In this document: positions 36,501 to 49,100 of the stretch, piece by piece
Numbering within the stretch: the first letter of the stretch is position 1
Layout of the letters: every line of letters begins with the position of its first letter
Source of the DNA: Colletotrichum lupini
Lineage: Eukaryota; Ascomycota; Sordariomycetes; Glomerellales; Glomerellaceae
Length of the DNA: 64,000 nt
Assembly (NCBI RefSeq): GCF_023278565.1
Contig: NC_064681.1
Span: 1,426,001-1,490,000 of the forward strand
Direction of reading: 5' to 3'
Position numbers and translations under genes: made by a program
The notes under the pieces: model-generated
What the model saw: the letters and a program-made list of their open reading frames with translations, nothing else
Database searches by the model: none
What the model was told of the DNA's origin: nothing

Positions 36501-38820
36501 AGGTCGCTTTTATTTTAATAACTATACTTATATACTAAAACTTATAACATATTATATAAATAAAAACCGACGCTTTAATTAAAGCTATTATAGTAATCTT
36601 ATTATAATAAGCTAATAAAAAATAATAACCCGTTACTTATTAATTATAAAAGCTTATAGATATAGAGTAGTAATAAGCCACGGGCTAATAAGAACTATTT
36701 ATTATAATAAAAGGGCTAGAGTATTAAGCTTATTACCTCTAGGGCTTTTTATAAAAGTTTATAGTTCTAACGGATTACTAAGTACTTAAGGAAGTAATTA
36801 GCACACTAGCGCAGGACTTTTAAAAAAAGCTTATAAAATAAGTATATAAATTATTAATATTTAATTTTAATCTAAAATACTAACTAAGGAAAACGAACCT
36901 AGCGAACGGTCTATTTAAAAAGCTAGACTATATAAAAAGGGAAGTACTTTATAAAAACGTTCTTTTTATATTAGCTTAAAAACTACGTCTTATTAGCGAA
37001 CTACTACTTAACGTCCGGTAAAAAATAATTAGCTTAAAAAAATAAAAAAATATTATTAAAATATACGTTTAAGTAATTAAGGCCTCCCTTCGTAATCTTA
37101 GCTAAATATTAGCTAGCTCTAAAAATAAGGAATCCTCTCCCTTATATTAATAACGTATTATAGGGCGTACTAATAAAATAGTAATAATTATTATTATAAT
37201 AACTCGAAATAAAAAAACAAGAGAGTTATTAATAAACGCTCGTTAACGGTTTAATAAAAATAAAAAAGAGTTAAATAGAGCTAGGGTTATTATATTAAAA
37301 TAGTATATCCTACGCCCCGTTATAAAAAAGCTTATAAAAAGTAAAACGGTATTCGCTTCTTATTTCTTATTAAAAACTAAGGAACTCGTTAAAGGATTAT
37401 AAATTAAAAACGAGTTCTATATATTATAATTAATAAGAGTTTATACTATAATTAATAAGCTAAGAATATATTCACTTAATAAATAAAGTATACTATTTTT
37501 TAAAAAAAGACTTATTATTCTTTAAATAAAGTCTTTTTAAATAGAGATCTTTTATTAATATTATAATAACTATAAAGTAGGTTATATAAGAGCTATAAAA
37601 ACTCTCGAGCTAATTTAAAAGAAGTTTTATTAAAAAGATATTTAACAAGATATTTAAGAATACGTTAAGAACTATAAGTATTATTTAAGAGTTATAACTT
37701 TAAAATATAAGCTATATAAGTAGCTATAGTTATTACTACTACCCTTATATTTATTTTAAGAAATATTTATAGATTTTATTACGGGGCTATTACTAAGCGC
37801 TCGTAATAACAATATAAAATATAATAATATTTTAGTTATTATTTATTATATAATAAAGTTTACGAAGTTCTTACTTACTATTAAAATACTTAACGTAATA
37901 TAAATAATAAGTATTTTATATTAAGAAGTCGAATATAAGTTCGGTATACCTAAAAGTATTATTATAAATAGAGATAAGCTTTTTATAAGCGTATTTTAAA
38001 AAGAGTTTATTAAAAAACGGGCAATGCGTCGCTAATTATTTACTACGTATTACTTATAAATAGATAGCTAAACGGAGCGAACTTATTAAATATTAAAAAA
38101 GTATTTAAGGATTTATACTAAGGGCTCGCTAAATAAGTAAGTAGCGTAACTAAAAAAGGCCGAGTTTATATATAATAATAGTTAATATTTTATTATAAAA
38201 ATATCCCTATATATAGTACTATACGGCTACTACCCTAAGTATATTAAATATATACTTAATTATAAAACTATAGTTTAAGGGGTTTAAAAAAGGGTTTAGA
38301 AAATTAGAGAGATTAGGGCCTAGGCTATACGAGCGTAAGTATAAGCCTCTAAGAGCTAAGTAGTTTATTATAATAAAAAATATACTCTAAAAGAGTTTAA
38401 TTACGGAAAGGTCGTCGGCTTATTAATAAAGAATATACAATTTAAAAATAATAAACTAGCGCTAAGATATATTAAAATAATAATAGCTAAAAGGGTAAGG
38501 AAATAGGCTTACTAAGTATATTTACTAAAGTAATATCGGAGAATATATAATATTTTCTTAGTTTCTTAGCTTAAGTTATAAGGAAATTACCGAATAGTTA
38601 GTAACTAAATAATAAATTTTTTAAAATTAAAGGATAAGTAAGACGTTTAAGAAGTTAAAAAAATCGTTACGATATAAAATAAAAAAGGAAACTTACGATA
38701 TTTCGTTAAATAGGCTAAGTAGTTTACTAAGTATAATACGTAAGAGCTTATTAAGTATTTTAAAAAAGTAGCGGAAGTAATTAATAAATTCGAACGCTAT
38801 AAAAAAAAGGGTATATATAA
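33551..38820 (+). pseudogene. gag-pol remnant with chromodomain, destroyed by RIP
   Basis: Reading through RIP stops (TAA/TAG at Gln or Trp positions) shows, in order: a CCHC knuckle at 34821..34862 whose Cys/His codons now read Tyr (Y-x2-Y-x4-Y-x4-Y in exact CCHC spacing); reverse transcriptase around 35,845-36,200 with KIDIRDTYYRI and the catalytic box decayed to YINDLIIY at about 36,106-36,130; RNase H around 36,565-36,770; integrase core around 37,700-38,170 with IDFITGL and a TTYYPQTD-like stretch; and a chromodomain at about 38,632-38,815 with RYFVK.AK.FTKYNT.E. Not functional as it stands. Confidence 0.87.
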
Positions 38821-41225
38821 AATAGGATAATATACGTTAAGTTCGTAGTAAAAGGTTACTAAAAATAAGTTAATTAATAATATATTATAAAACCCTTTTT
38901 ATTTAGCTTAGCGTAATTTTAAAAAAAAAATATAGTATTATAACCCTTAGTAATACGTTACCAAAAAATCGCTAAGATCTAACTACGTAAAAAGAGCAAT
39001 TTATACAATACTAATAATAATAATAATAGCTTTAGTATATATTTCTAAAACTTAATAATTAGTAATAATAATCCGCTTAGTAAGTAAAAAGTAAAGAAGC
39101 TTTGTATATATACTTAGCTAACTACTTAGAATAAGGCCGTTAACCTTATTAATATTATAATGAGTAAAAAAGAGGTAGTTAAAATTACGTAGAGCATTAT
39201 ATATATTAATAATAATAGTTCGTAGAGCGTTTACTACTTAGTTATTATTAAAAGTTATAATAAAAAGTATAACGGGAGCTATAATAAAAAGTATAATAAG
39301 AAGTATAATAGGAGCTATAATAAGAAGTAAAATAATAAGTAAAATAGGGGGTATAACGCTATTATTATTAATAATAAGTCGGGGACGGGGGACGTTATTT
39401 AAAATAACGCTCTTATAATCCTAGTTAAGCTAAGGGACTTTAATAATATTAATATTTATAAAAAACTTATTAATATTAAACTACTTATTACGACCCGTAG
39501 CTTTAACTTTAATATGAATAATAGCCTTATTAAGCCGTTATAAAGCCTTTATTTAAAATAAGAAGAGCGTAATATTAGCCTTATTAAAATTTAGAATAAT
39601 ATAACTAAGAGCTAGGGCACCCTTATTTATATTAAAAAAAGCGTTACGAATAGGGGTCAGTAAGTTATTAATATTAAAATAGCGGCGCTTATTATAATAT
39701 TAAAAAAAAGAATTTTCTAAATTATTACCGAGCTCCTTAAATTTAGTATCCTCGCGCTAAGACTTATTAAACTTAAACCTAAAGTCGTCCCGCTTATTAT
39801 TATTATTAAAAATATAGTTAATAATAAAAATACGCTTCTTAATAAGAGTCCGAGTCTTAGGATTATAAGAAATAAGGGTAGCGCTATATATAATAATAAT
39901 ATAAATAGGTACTTTATTTATTAAAAACTTAATAACGTATTTATAAAAAGTAAAGAAAATAAAAAACTCTTAAATATACGTAATAATAACGCCCTTAGGA
40001 GTCTTTTTATAATACTAAGCTAGAGCGTCGAAATTATTTTATAAAGTAATTATACAGCTATTATTATAAAAATAAGCTAGCTAAAAGTAATTAAAATAAG
40101 AGATAATTTTAATCTTATTATTAATATTAAAAATACTAGCCTAAAAAAAGAAATCTAAGTTAGTAAAAAGAAAATTCGCTAAACGATTACTAATAACTTA
40201 TTATAATTAAAATTAATAAGTTTAAATACTCGTAGTTAATAGCGAGTTCTTAAAAAGTAACCTATTTAAAATAAACCTTCTTCGCCTTATTACTTATTAA
40301 TAAGTTAGTAATATAAATAATAACCTTTTTTTACGTATTAATAATATAACTAAAAGTATAAAAAACGCAGCTATACTTATAAAAGTTAAAGCTACCCTAC
40401 TCCTTAGTATTATAAAACTCTATAAAAATATTTTAAATAAACTAAGCGGCGCTATATAGCTCCTTAAAAACTTAAAAAATATCGTTAGCTAATATTTTAA
40501 TAATAAATTAGCAAGGACTTAACGACTTATAATAAAATACTTCTTTTTATTAATTTAATAAATAATATACTTAGTAACGTAAGCGCCGGTAATATAAACG
40601 AGCTTATTAATATTATAATATAAGCTAGTTAAGTAGTATATATAAAGAGTATTGTTACGAAGACTATAAAAGCCCTTTTTAAAATTATATTTTATATTAG
40701 GTATATCCTAAATACGCAAAATAATAAACATTTTAATAAATACTTAGTAATAATATAGCGAGGGAGTCGTAATTAGGAAACGATATAGAATTAAAATATT
40801 ATAAGAAGAAAAGTATAGTTATATAAGAAAGAATTCGCAAAACGGTCGCTAAATAAAAAGAGGGAAAAAAAGTAAATACGTAACTAATAACGGGGAAAAA
40901 ATCTTTTATTATACTTAATAACTTAATAATAATAATAACCGCGAGGTTAAGTAAGCTCTTATATATTATAATAGTCAGAATACTTTACTACGAATATATA
41001 TTACTAACTTAGTAACTAGTTAGCGCGCTATTACTAAATAATAATAATAAAGTATTTATTAAATAAAGAGATAGGAGCAATACCTTATTCCTAAGTAAAA
41101 AAGAATATTATTAACGCCTTACGGAATCTATTATAAATAACGACGTTAATAGCTTTATTATTAGCATTAAAAAAAAGATATTACGTAATAACTTTAGGGG
41201 CTAAAGTTACGTAAAGGGGGAGTAA
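38821..41225. other. Extra 3' region of the gypsy element
   Basis: 2.4 kb between the chromodomain and the 3' LTR. 39,245-39,355 is a short-unit repeat around AAAAAGTATAATAGGAGCTA. On the - strand, 40,680-39,720 reads as long segments broken only by RIP-type stops, which could be an antisense frame or a captured sequence, but RIP makes this weak evidence. Confidence 0.45.
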
Positions 41226-41415
41226 TTATAATAAATTCGGGATATAACTAGTAATAGGACGCTAATAACTTAGCGACTAGTATATAAATCGTATTATAAA
41301 AGAACTTTTTAAAAAGCAGAGCCCTTATAAAGGACTCTATAAGCTTTAATTTTATAATATACTTATACTTATGTTATAGCCTCGCTAGTTAAGTCCTTAT
41401 AGCCTAATCTCTTAT
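41226..41415 (+). repeat. 3' LTR of the gypsy element
   Basis: 190 bp, begins TTATAATAAATTCGGGATAT. Preceded by the purine tract and followed by target duplication AGAAC. It keeps some G+C lost in the 5' LTR (for example AAAAAGCAGAGCCC). Confidence 0.88.
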
Positions 41416-41635
41416 AGAACTACTTTATTAATTAATAACTAAACCTTTACGAGTTCTTTATTAAATACGAAATAATTCTTTAATATTAATTTATAAACTC
41501 TTAGCCCGATTTCTTACTTTTATTTTTAGTTTAATAATTAATAAGTATTTATTAAAGCGTATTTTAAATATATTTTAACGTTATATTAGATATTAAAAAC
41601 GGCTTATAATGCTAAAATTTTAATATAAAGTTATA

Positions 41636-42759
41636 TAGTGGTTTTTTTTAGCTTTATAAGCATAAAAGATCGACCTTAACGGGATTACGCTTTTAAAAGA
41701 AATTATATAATACGGTATACTTTTTAACTATATAATACGTATAATATACCCTAAGTACGTACTTAACGTAATATAGTAATTTTGATATAAAAACCGCTAT
41801 ATAATTCGGAATAAGTAAGCTACCCTCTTTATTATATAGCGGCGCCGGCTAGAAAGGTTAACGGTAGAAGTCGGCCGTAATAATTAGCCGTAATAATTAG
41901 CTATAATAGTTAGAAGTAGCCTTCTTTAACCACAGAGGTTCTAAACTTTAATAGTAACATAGAGGTTTTTAAAAAAAGGGCTAAATAGGCTAATATTTAC
42001 TACTCTTTTACTATACTAAAGCTCGTAAAAGTTCTTTTTATCCTTATTACTTTTAATATCGCTTAAAGCTCTATTTAAACTAAATAAATCTACTAAATAA
42101 ATCTATTAAATAAATCTATTAAACAAACCTATTAATATATAAACTACTACCTCAACGAGAACCTACTCTACTTTTAATATATAGTTAATAATTAATAAGC
42201 TAAAAATGCTTATTAATAAGTCTACCCCTCTCGGGCTAGGCGCCCTCTTTAGCTAGCTCGACGCTATAGCTATTATAACTAATATAAGTATACCTAAGGA
42301 TTAGTAAAGTACTTTTTAATAATATAGAATTTAGTTAGGTAATAGTATAAATACCGTAAATAGCCGGGCTAATATAAACGTTAAGATTTAGTATATTAAT
42401 ACTAACTTAGAAATTATATTTTATAAAGCTAAAAATCCCTTTAATATAAGCTATATTATAAATATAAGGGAATATATAAAGGGCCCCCTAACCCTTAATA
42501 AAAAGGAGTATATAATATAAGATCTAGCTACTTATACGGGCTAATACTAAGAGGTTTTATATACGTTAGAATAAATATAACTCGCCCTTTAAATAATTAG
42601 AACTTAGAGGACTATAGGGGAAGGTTAAGAGTTAATAAAAAAAATAACGGTCGAGTTAGTTAATTTTAATTAGTAGTTAAGTATAGAGCGTAATATACCT
42701 AGGTTTCCTTAATACGTAATATATAGTACTGCCCTGGCGGATTGCTCCGTCGGGGGGCG
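41636..42759 (-). mobile_element. Family X element, copy E
   Basis: Complete element of the B-type internal variant, ending CTGGCGGATTGCTCCGTCGGGG. Flanked by the 13-bp repeat ATATAAAGTTATA (41623..41635 and 42760..42772). Inserted about 200 bp beyond the gypsy 3' LTR. Confidence 0.85.
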
Positions 42760-43198
42760 ATATAAAGTTATAATATACTTATAACGCGTTATAAAATCCC
42801 GTAATATTAAATTTTAATTTTAGTTATAAGTACTATTAAAGTTAGTTAATATTTATAATAGCTAATTATTAATATATATTTATTAATTATGATAAGTAGA
42901 GGGAGATACTAACTAGTCTAAATATATAAAACTAAGTAAAAAATCTCGACTATATTTATATTATTAAGTATTAAAAGCTAGTTTTCTAAAAAAACCTTAG
43001 TTATCTTATTATAAAACCCGGTTATAATATATAGTTCTTATTTATATTTTACTTAGTTAGTATATTACGGAAAGCTTTTTATAAAATAATAAGTTATTAT
43101 TAATTAAGCGAGGTATTAATGAGAAATATTTTAGAAATATTTTAGAAACGGTTTCCCTTTTTAAAATATTTTTAAAATACTTTTATTATAAGCTATGT

Positions 43199-44302
43199 AG
43201 TAGTTTTTTTCTAGCTTTATAAATATAAAAAATCGACCTTAATAAGATTACGCTTTTAAGAGAAATTATATAATATAGTATACTTTTTAATTATATAATA
43301 CGCGTAATATATCCTAAGTACGCGCTTAACGTAATATAGTAATTTTAATACGAAAATTACTATTTAATTTAGGATAGGTAAGCTACCCTCTTTAGTAATA
43401 GCACTAGCTAAAAAGATTAATAATAGAGGTTAGCTATAATAGTTAGCTATAATAGTTAGCCGTAATAGTTAGAGGCGGCCCTTAATTATAAAGGTTTTAA
43501 ATTTTAATAGCGACGTAGAGGTTTTTAAAAAAAAGGGCTAAATAGGCTAATATTTATTACTTTTTAGAGCTCGCAAAGATTTTTTTTATCCTTATTGCTT
43601 TTAATATCGCCCAAAGCTACTCTCTATTTAAACTAAATAAATTTACTAAATAAATCTACTAAACAAATTTACTAAATAAATTTACTAAATAAATTTACTA
43701 AACAAATCTACTAAATAAACCTATTAATATATAAACTACTACTCTATTTTTAGTATATAATTAGTAATTAATAAGCTAAAAATACTTATTAATAAGTCTA
43801 CCCCTCTAGGGCTAGGCGCCCTCTTTAACTAGCTTAACGCTATAGCTATCGTAACTAATATAAATATACTTAAAGATTAGTAAAATACTTTTTAATAATA
43901 CGGAATTTAGCTAAGTAATAATACGAATACTATAAATAACTAGGCTAATACGGACATTAAGATTTAGTATATTAATACTAGCTTAGTTATAATAATTACG
44001 ATAAATAAGTTAGAAATATATAAAATTAGGATAATAAGCTAGCGCCTTAAATAGCTCTTATAGGACCCCCTAAGTAATAGTAATACTTATATAAAAGAAT
44101 AAATTATACTAAACTTAGCTACTTACGTAGGCTAATATTAAGAGGTCTTATACGTATTAAAATAAATAAAGCTCGCTCTATAAGCGGGTAATAAAAAGTT
44201 AAGAGCTATTTTAGTTAGTAATTAGGTATAGAGCGTATTATACTTAGTTTTCCTTAATACGTAATACACGGTACGGCCCTGGCGGATTACTCTATTAGGG
44301 GA
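43199..44302 (-). mobile_element. Family X element, copy F
   Basis: Complete element of the A-type variant, from AGTAGTTTTTTTCTAGC to GGCGGATTACTCTATTAGGGG. No convincing target duplication could be found, so the ends are approximate by a few bases. Confidence 0.78.
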
Positions 44303-46037
44303 ATAAAAAATCTATCTTTATAAAGCTTTAATAAATATTTATAATTATTTACCCCTTATTCTTAGCTAGGAATTCTTAGAGTTAAAAAGATTAAAAAAAG
44401 GCGTTTAGACTCGTACTTAGTTTATTAATCTTTTAAAAAATTTAAAAAATACTTTAAATAATAGCTTTTAAAGTTTTAATTAGTAATAATAGAGGATAGT
44501 TATGCTTATTATAAGACGTTAAGATAATAAATAGTATTATTTTAATATCTTTTAAAATAAAGTATCGATATTCAATAAAATACTTTACTATTTTAAGTTT
44601 AAATAGTAATCTAAAATAAGTTTTATTTAGTTAATAATAAATTAACCTTATTTTTTAATAAAATATTTAATAAGCTTATTATAAGTAGGACGTTTTTAAT
44701 AATTCAATATAAATATATAGTATTCTTAACCCTTTTTTTTTATAAATTACGTATCTATTTTATTTATAGCTACTTTAATATATTATATATAATATTTCTA
44801 ATTTAATAAAATTAAATAAAAGTAATAATTTATAAGTCTTTATAAAGAATACGAATTTCGGTATATTAAGATCTATTATTAAAAACTAATAAGCTCTTAT
44901 TAAGTTTTTTATAAATTATTTATATTATTTTATTAAGTAATCTTATATATATATTATATTATATCTTTTTTAGTTTAAAGAAGTATATTATATTCTATTT
45001 TTAATATATAACGCCTTTTTTTAATCTAGCGTATATAATATAAATAATACTTTATTTAAAAAAAAAACGATTAAAAATATTCTTAAAACGTTTTTAGAAC
45101 GTTTTTAAAATATTTTTTAAATAACCGGACTTACTTAATAATCTTTTTTATAATATTAAATATCTTAATTCTATTTTATAATATATTATACTTCTTAACG
45201 AGGTTTTTTAAAATAATTATATAATAAAACTTATTATAGGGTATATATAAATAGGCTTTACTACTTTAATAAGTATAATAATATTATATTATAAGTATAT
45301 CTTTTAGAATAATACTAGTTATTAAAAAACTAATAATACCTTATTAGGTATTATATTAAATCTACTATTCTTTAATAATTCCTAATATTAAAAAATAAAA
45401 AGTTAAATATATTATATCCTATAGCTGCTCGATTTCTTTTATAAATAAGGCTTTAGTTAAGATAATAAGTATAACTCTATTATTAATAATTAGAAGAAAC
45501 TTAGGTATATTAGCTATATATTAAAACGATTATATTATAACAATACCTCGATTATTTCAAGTTTTAGTAGGGATATTTAAGCTATTAAAAATAATAATAT
45601 AATTATCGGAATTATTATTTATAACCTAAGTATTATATTAATATTTAGTATAAAGGTTTAATTTATATAATACTTACTTATTTAATTAACTCTTTATAAA
45701 TATGAGCTCGATATTTATAGAAATTAGGATATAAAATAAATACGCTATCGTAATTTAAATTTTCTTAAATATTTTATAATAAATTAAATTCGCTTTATTA
45801 AAATAAAAATATTAAAATAATATTATTATTATATATAATAAATAAGTTTTATAAAAATAATTCTATAGAGTTAGTTATAATAGGCGAATTTTAATATAAT
45901 TAAAAGGAGATATAATTAAGAAACATTTTTAAAATAATTTAGTAAAGCGTAAAGTAGTATATTCCCTTATTATATAAAACTTATAATATTTAAACTAGTA
46001 ATAAAGCGATTATATAATAAAATATTTTTAGCCCTTA
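44303..46037. other. A+T-rich segment without identified element
   Basis: RIP-like sequence. I found no repeat partner by eye except short AAATATTTTT/AAACGTTTTT words near 45,070-45,120. The same applies to the shorter unassigned stretch 42,773-43,198. Confidence 0.45.
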
Positions 46038-46146
46038 ATTAGTTAAAAATTTACTTAGAGATCTATTAATAACTAAGTATTTACTATTATATATAGGACT
46101 CTTACCTTAACTAGGGGGGGTTATTATTAGTTTATATATAAACTCA
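46038..46146 (-). repeat. Right terminal inverted repeat of the A+T-rich block
   Basis: Reverse complement starts GAGTTTATATATAAACTAAT, then a run of C, then TAGTTAAGGTAAGAGTCC, and ends near TTTTAACTAATTA, aligning with 20,918-21,024. Normal composition resumes immediately after 46,146. Confidence 0.85.
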
Positions 46147-49100
46147 CTGAAATTCTGAATTTTCTATCCAGGTTCTTGATCAATACCACCTCACTCTGCG
46201 GCCTGCTCAATAGGGAGACCCTATGGACTGTTCGAAGCATACGCAAGGCCTCAATCGCCCAAGCACTCCCGTCTTCAGGGACCATCGGACGGCGAGGTGA
46301 GCCGGAAGTCTCTTCTTGCCTTACCAGTGCGTCCGTCTCTGTGCGTCCTCTGCTCAAGTACCTGGTTCAGCTCATGCTCTCTGAACTCGAGTAGCGAAAC
46401 TCACTTTACCCCAGAGAAGGTCATTGGGTTTTGATTCTAGTCAGATTTCGATGAGCAGTCTTTCCCATCCTTGCTACGATTTTCGATATAGCTCGCGGCG
46501 CAAAGTGAAAGGGAGGAGCGGGGCGGTTATCACAGTCTCAGTTCAATTCAGTATGAATACATGAGACTATCGCAAAGTGCTCGGATGGCCGGTAAGTGGA
46601 ATGTCCGCCTGCCTATCGTCCAAGATCAAACGAAATGACAATTTGTTCCTTCTGGCTCTGTCTTGCTTAATTAGCCGGGACAGAATCTGCTGCTTTGGCG
46701 CATAGATGATAGCGCAACCAGGAGGACTAGTGTCAAAATTTGTTGGGTCCAACTCGCCTGCTTTTTACCAACCAAGCAACCAAAGGTAGTAAGGTACCTA
46801 CTGCCTACCTAATACCTAGTCGTTGCTTCGTTTCGTTTAGGGGGAAAGAGGGCCGCATTGCTTGCATTGCCCACCGAGCAGTCAAGGGCAGCTCGCCTCC
46901 GAACATTCACACGCACACAATAATCGGCCCAGCACCACATGTTGGCCTGTGGGCTGTGACGCGCCCCCTTTGTCTGCTCCGTATGGACATCTGGGCATTC
47001 GAATGACCTTTCTTCTGCCCTCATTGGTAGCCCATCGCTTGTCTCGGCCGCCGTCCATGGGGCGCGAATAGGCCGAATGGCGCAAGATCCGGACGTGGGG
47101 TTGGTTCATGACCCTGAATCTAGCACACCACTCAGCGATGCGAAATTGAAGCTGTCATGGGCTAATCTTTCTATTGCTCAGCACCTCTCATCCTATCCAC
47201 GTATTCGTATCCATGCGACCGTCACATATCCTCGGACAAGACAAGGAGCCGCGGGTTGTTTGATGTTCTGGCGGTTCAGCTTTTCTCTTCCCTTCTTCTT
47301 CTTTCTTTGTGGTCTGTTTTGTTTTGTTCCCTGGTGTTGAGCATTGGTATTTTGATTGATGTAGGTAAGGTATCCCAAACAGATACTCCGTACACTGAGC
47401 GCTATTCGGTCGAGTCGAGAAAGCCGTGTCCAATTAGCTCAAGTCCTATGGTCAACGCAACTGTCAATGTCACAATTAATCACCATGTGTTGCCTAACCC
47501 ACCCGAGCAAACCAACGCCAGCAACGCCGCCAAACTGGATTGCGCCAAGCAAAGTACCAGCTACACGCGTCTACTTCTGCCCTCCACGGAATTGTGGCGT
47601 CTGTCGGTGACTTGACCACACTCAACTCAATATTGTAAAAAGTACCTACAATTACACCAATGCACTCTCGGTGGACTGCCTTTCCGAACGGGGCCAGTGA
47701 CGTTTCATAAAACATGCAGACGAGAATGCACAAATCGTCCGAAGAGGTAAATCTCTTCCACTCACCACCAACATGAGCAGGCAGTTTCTCATTTCGGAGC
47801 ATTGAGCAACGAGTTGTGCAAATGCGACCCTCCCCCGTCTGACAGCAGCGGGAGCTCATCGATTGGCCAATCCAACAGAAACGGCAGCTACCCCTGACCT
47901 GTGCGATCTGGGCGGCCCGGCCAATCAAACCGTCTGATCTCTCTTCGGCCTCCGTCTCTCAACCGTCAATCGCGTCACGTGATAACACGAATACGAGACT
48001 GCCCCTCCACACATCATTCATCATTTCCATCATTCCCGTTGATAAGAGCCAAATCCAAGCTCCGATTGAGACATGGCGGGGTAATGCCTGATGAGCCGTC
48101 ACAGCGCCCGGCCACCGCCTTTGCTGCGGCGTCTCAAGCGTCGCTTTAGCTTCTAGACCGTTTTGCAGAACGTCATCACGCCCTTCTTCTTTTTCTTTTC
48201 TTACCTCACCAGAAGTGAGGCGCTGATTAAGGTTTGTGGAGCGCCTGCCGTCTGACTGGTACAGACCACATTTCCGTCGGTACGGAACTCAACTTTCTCA
48301 GCTGTCTGGTCCATCTAGAATTATCATCGACGCTTGAATTCCCTACAGAGTTATTCCCTATGTGACTTTCGATCTGCTCTGCTTGGTCCAAAAGTCATTC
48401 AACCTCTTCTTGTTAGTGTGGACACTTCTATAGTGTAGTACTTCAGGCTTTGACACACTAAACACCGAATTCAGGGCTCTTACAACAGCGTGTTTGGAAT
48501 TAGACCATTCCGAGGTATAATAGGTTGCCGCCGATCGAACCCTGAGTCTCATTCTCGGTATTTTTGACTAAGTGAGAGAGCTCAAGTTTGACATATTTGA
48601 GCTCTACGCGGCTTCGAAACTCAGGATTCGGGTCATCTTGCAAGCCATAACATGTCCGCCACATGTATCCGACTGCATCTCACTTGGCAATCTTCTCATG
48701 GTAACTTGAATCATATCAGGACAGACTTCTTAGTCCGTCGTCAAAAATGTTTCTTCAAAGCGGGGTTCACAAGCGCGGGAAATACTCATAGCCCTTTGTT
48801 GAGACTGGCCAGAAAGGCATTCGCAGTCCGTCTATCGCGGACGGCCAACCTCGAGAGGTTTTAACCGGCCGTATTTGTCAAAAATGTTCAGGCGTATGCA
48901 TAGTAAGGCATCGAAGCTAAAGACGAGTTCATGGCCCTGCAAGCTGGACGGAATAACTGGCGACAGCTATGAGCAGAGCCTTACAATTTCGATGCGTTTT
49001 AGCATCAACAAACACCTTTCCCTGGCTTCAGACCCGGTGTAATTAGAGCGCAACTCCAGCTTGTCCGAGTGTCTTCGTGCCATGGTGGTTCTGCCTGCTG

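Larger units (their letters stand above)
33361..41415 (+). mobile_element. Complete RIP-inactivated Ty3/gypsy chromovirus LTR retrotransposon (8.06 kb)
   Basis: Two 190-bp LTRs (33361..33550 and 41226..41415) flanked by the 5-bp direct repeat AGAAC (33356..33360 and 41416..41420). A polypurine tract, GTAAAGGGGGAG (41,211-41,222), lies just before the 3' LTR. The internal order gag zinc knuckle, RT, RNase H, integrase, chromodomain is that of Metaviridae chromoviruses. The LTR ends lack the usual TG...CA, partly explainable by RIP. About 2.4 kb between the chromodomain and the 3' LTR is extra for a standard element. Confidence 0.9.

Noticed and set aside
47494..47928. 144-codon frame on the - strand in the right gene-free interval
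   Set aside because: Cys/Trp-rich translation without recognisable motif or splice context; looks like a chance frame.
48500..48560. Possible tRNA on the - strand (GGTTCGATCGG word)
   Set aside because: The arms around the T-loop-like word do not pair and no acceptor or anticodon stem can be drawn.
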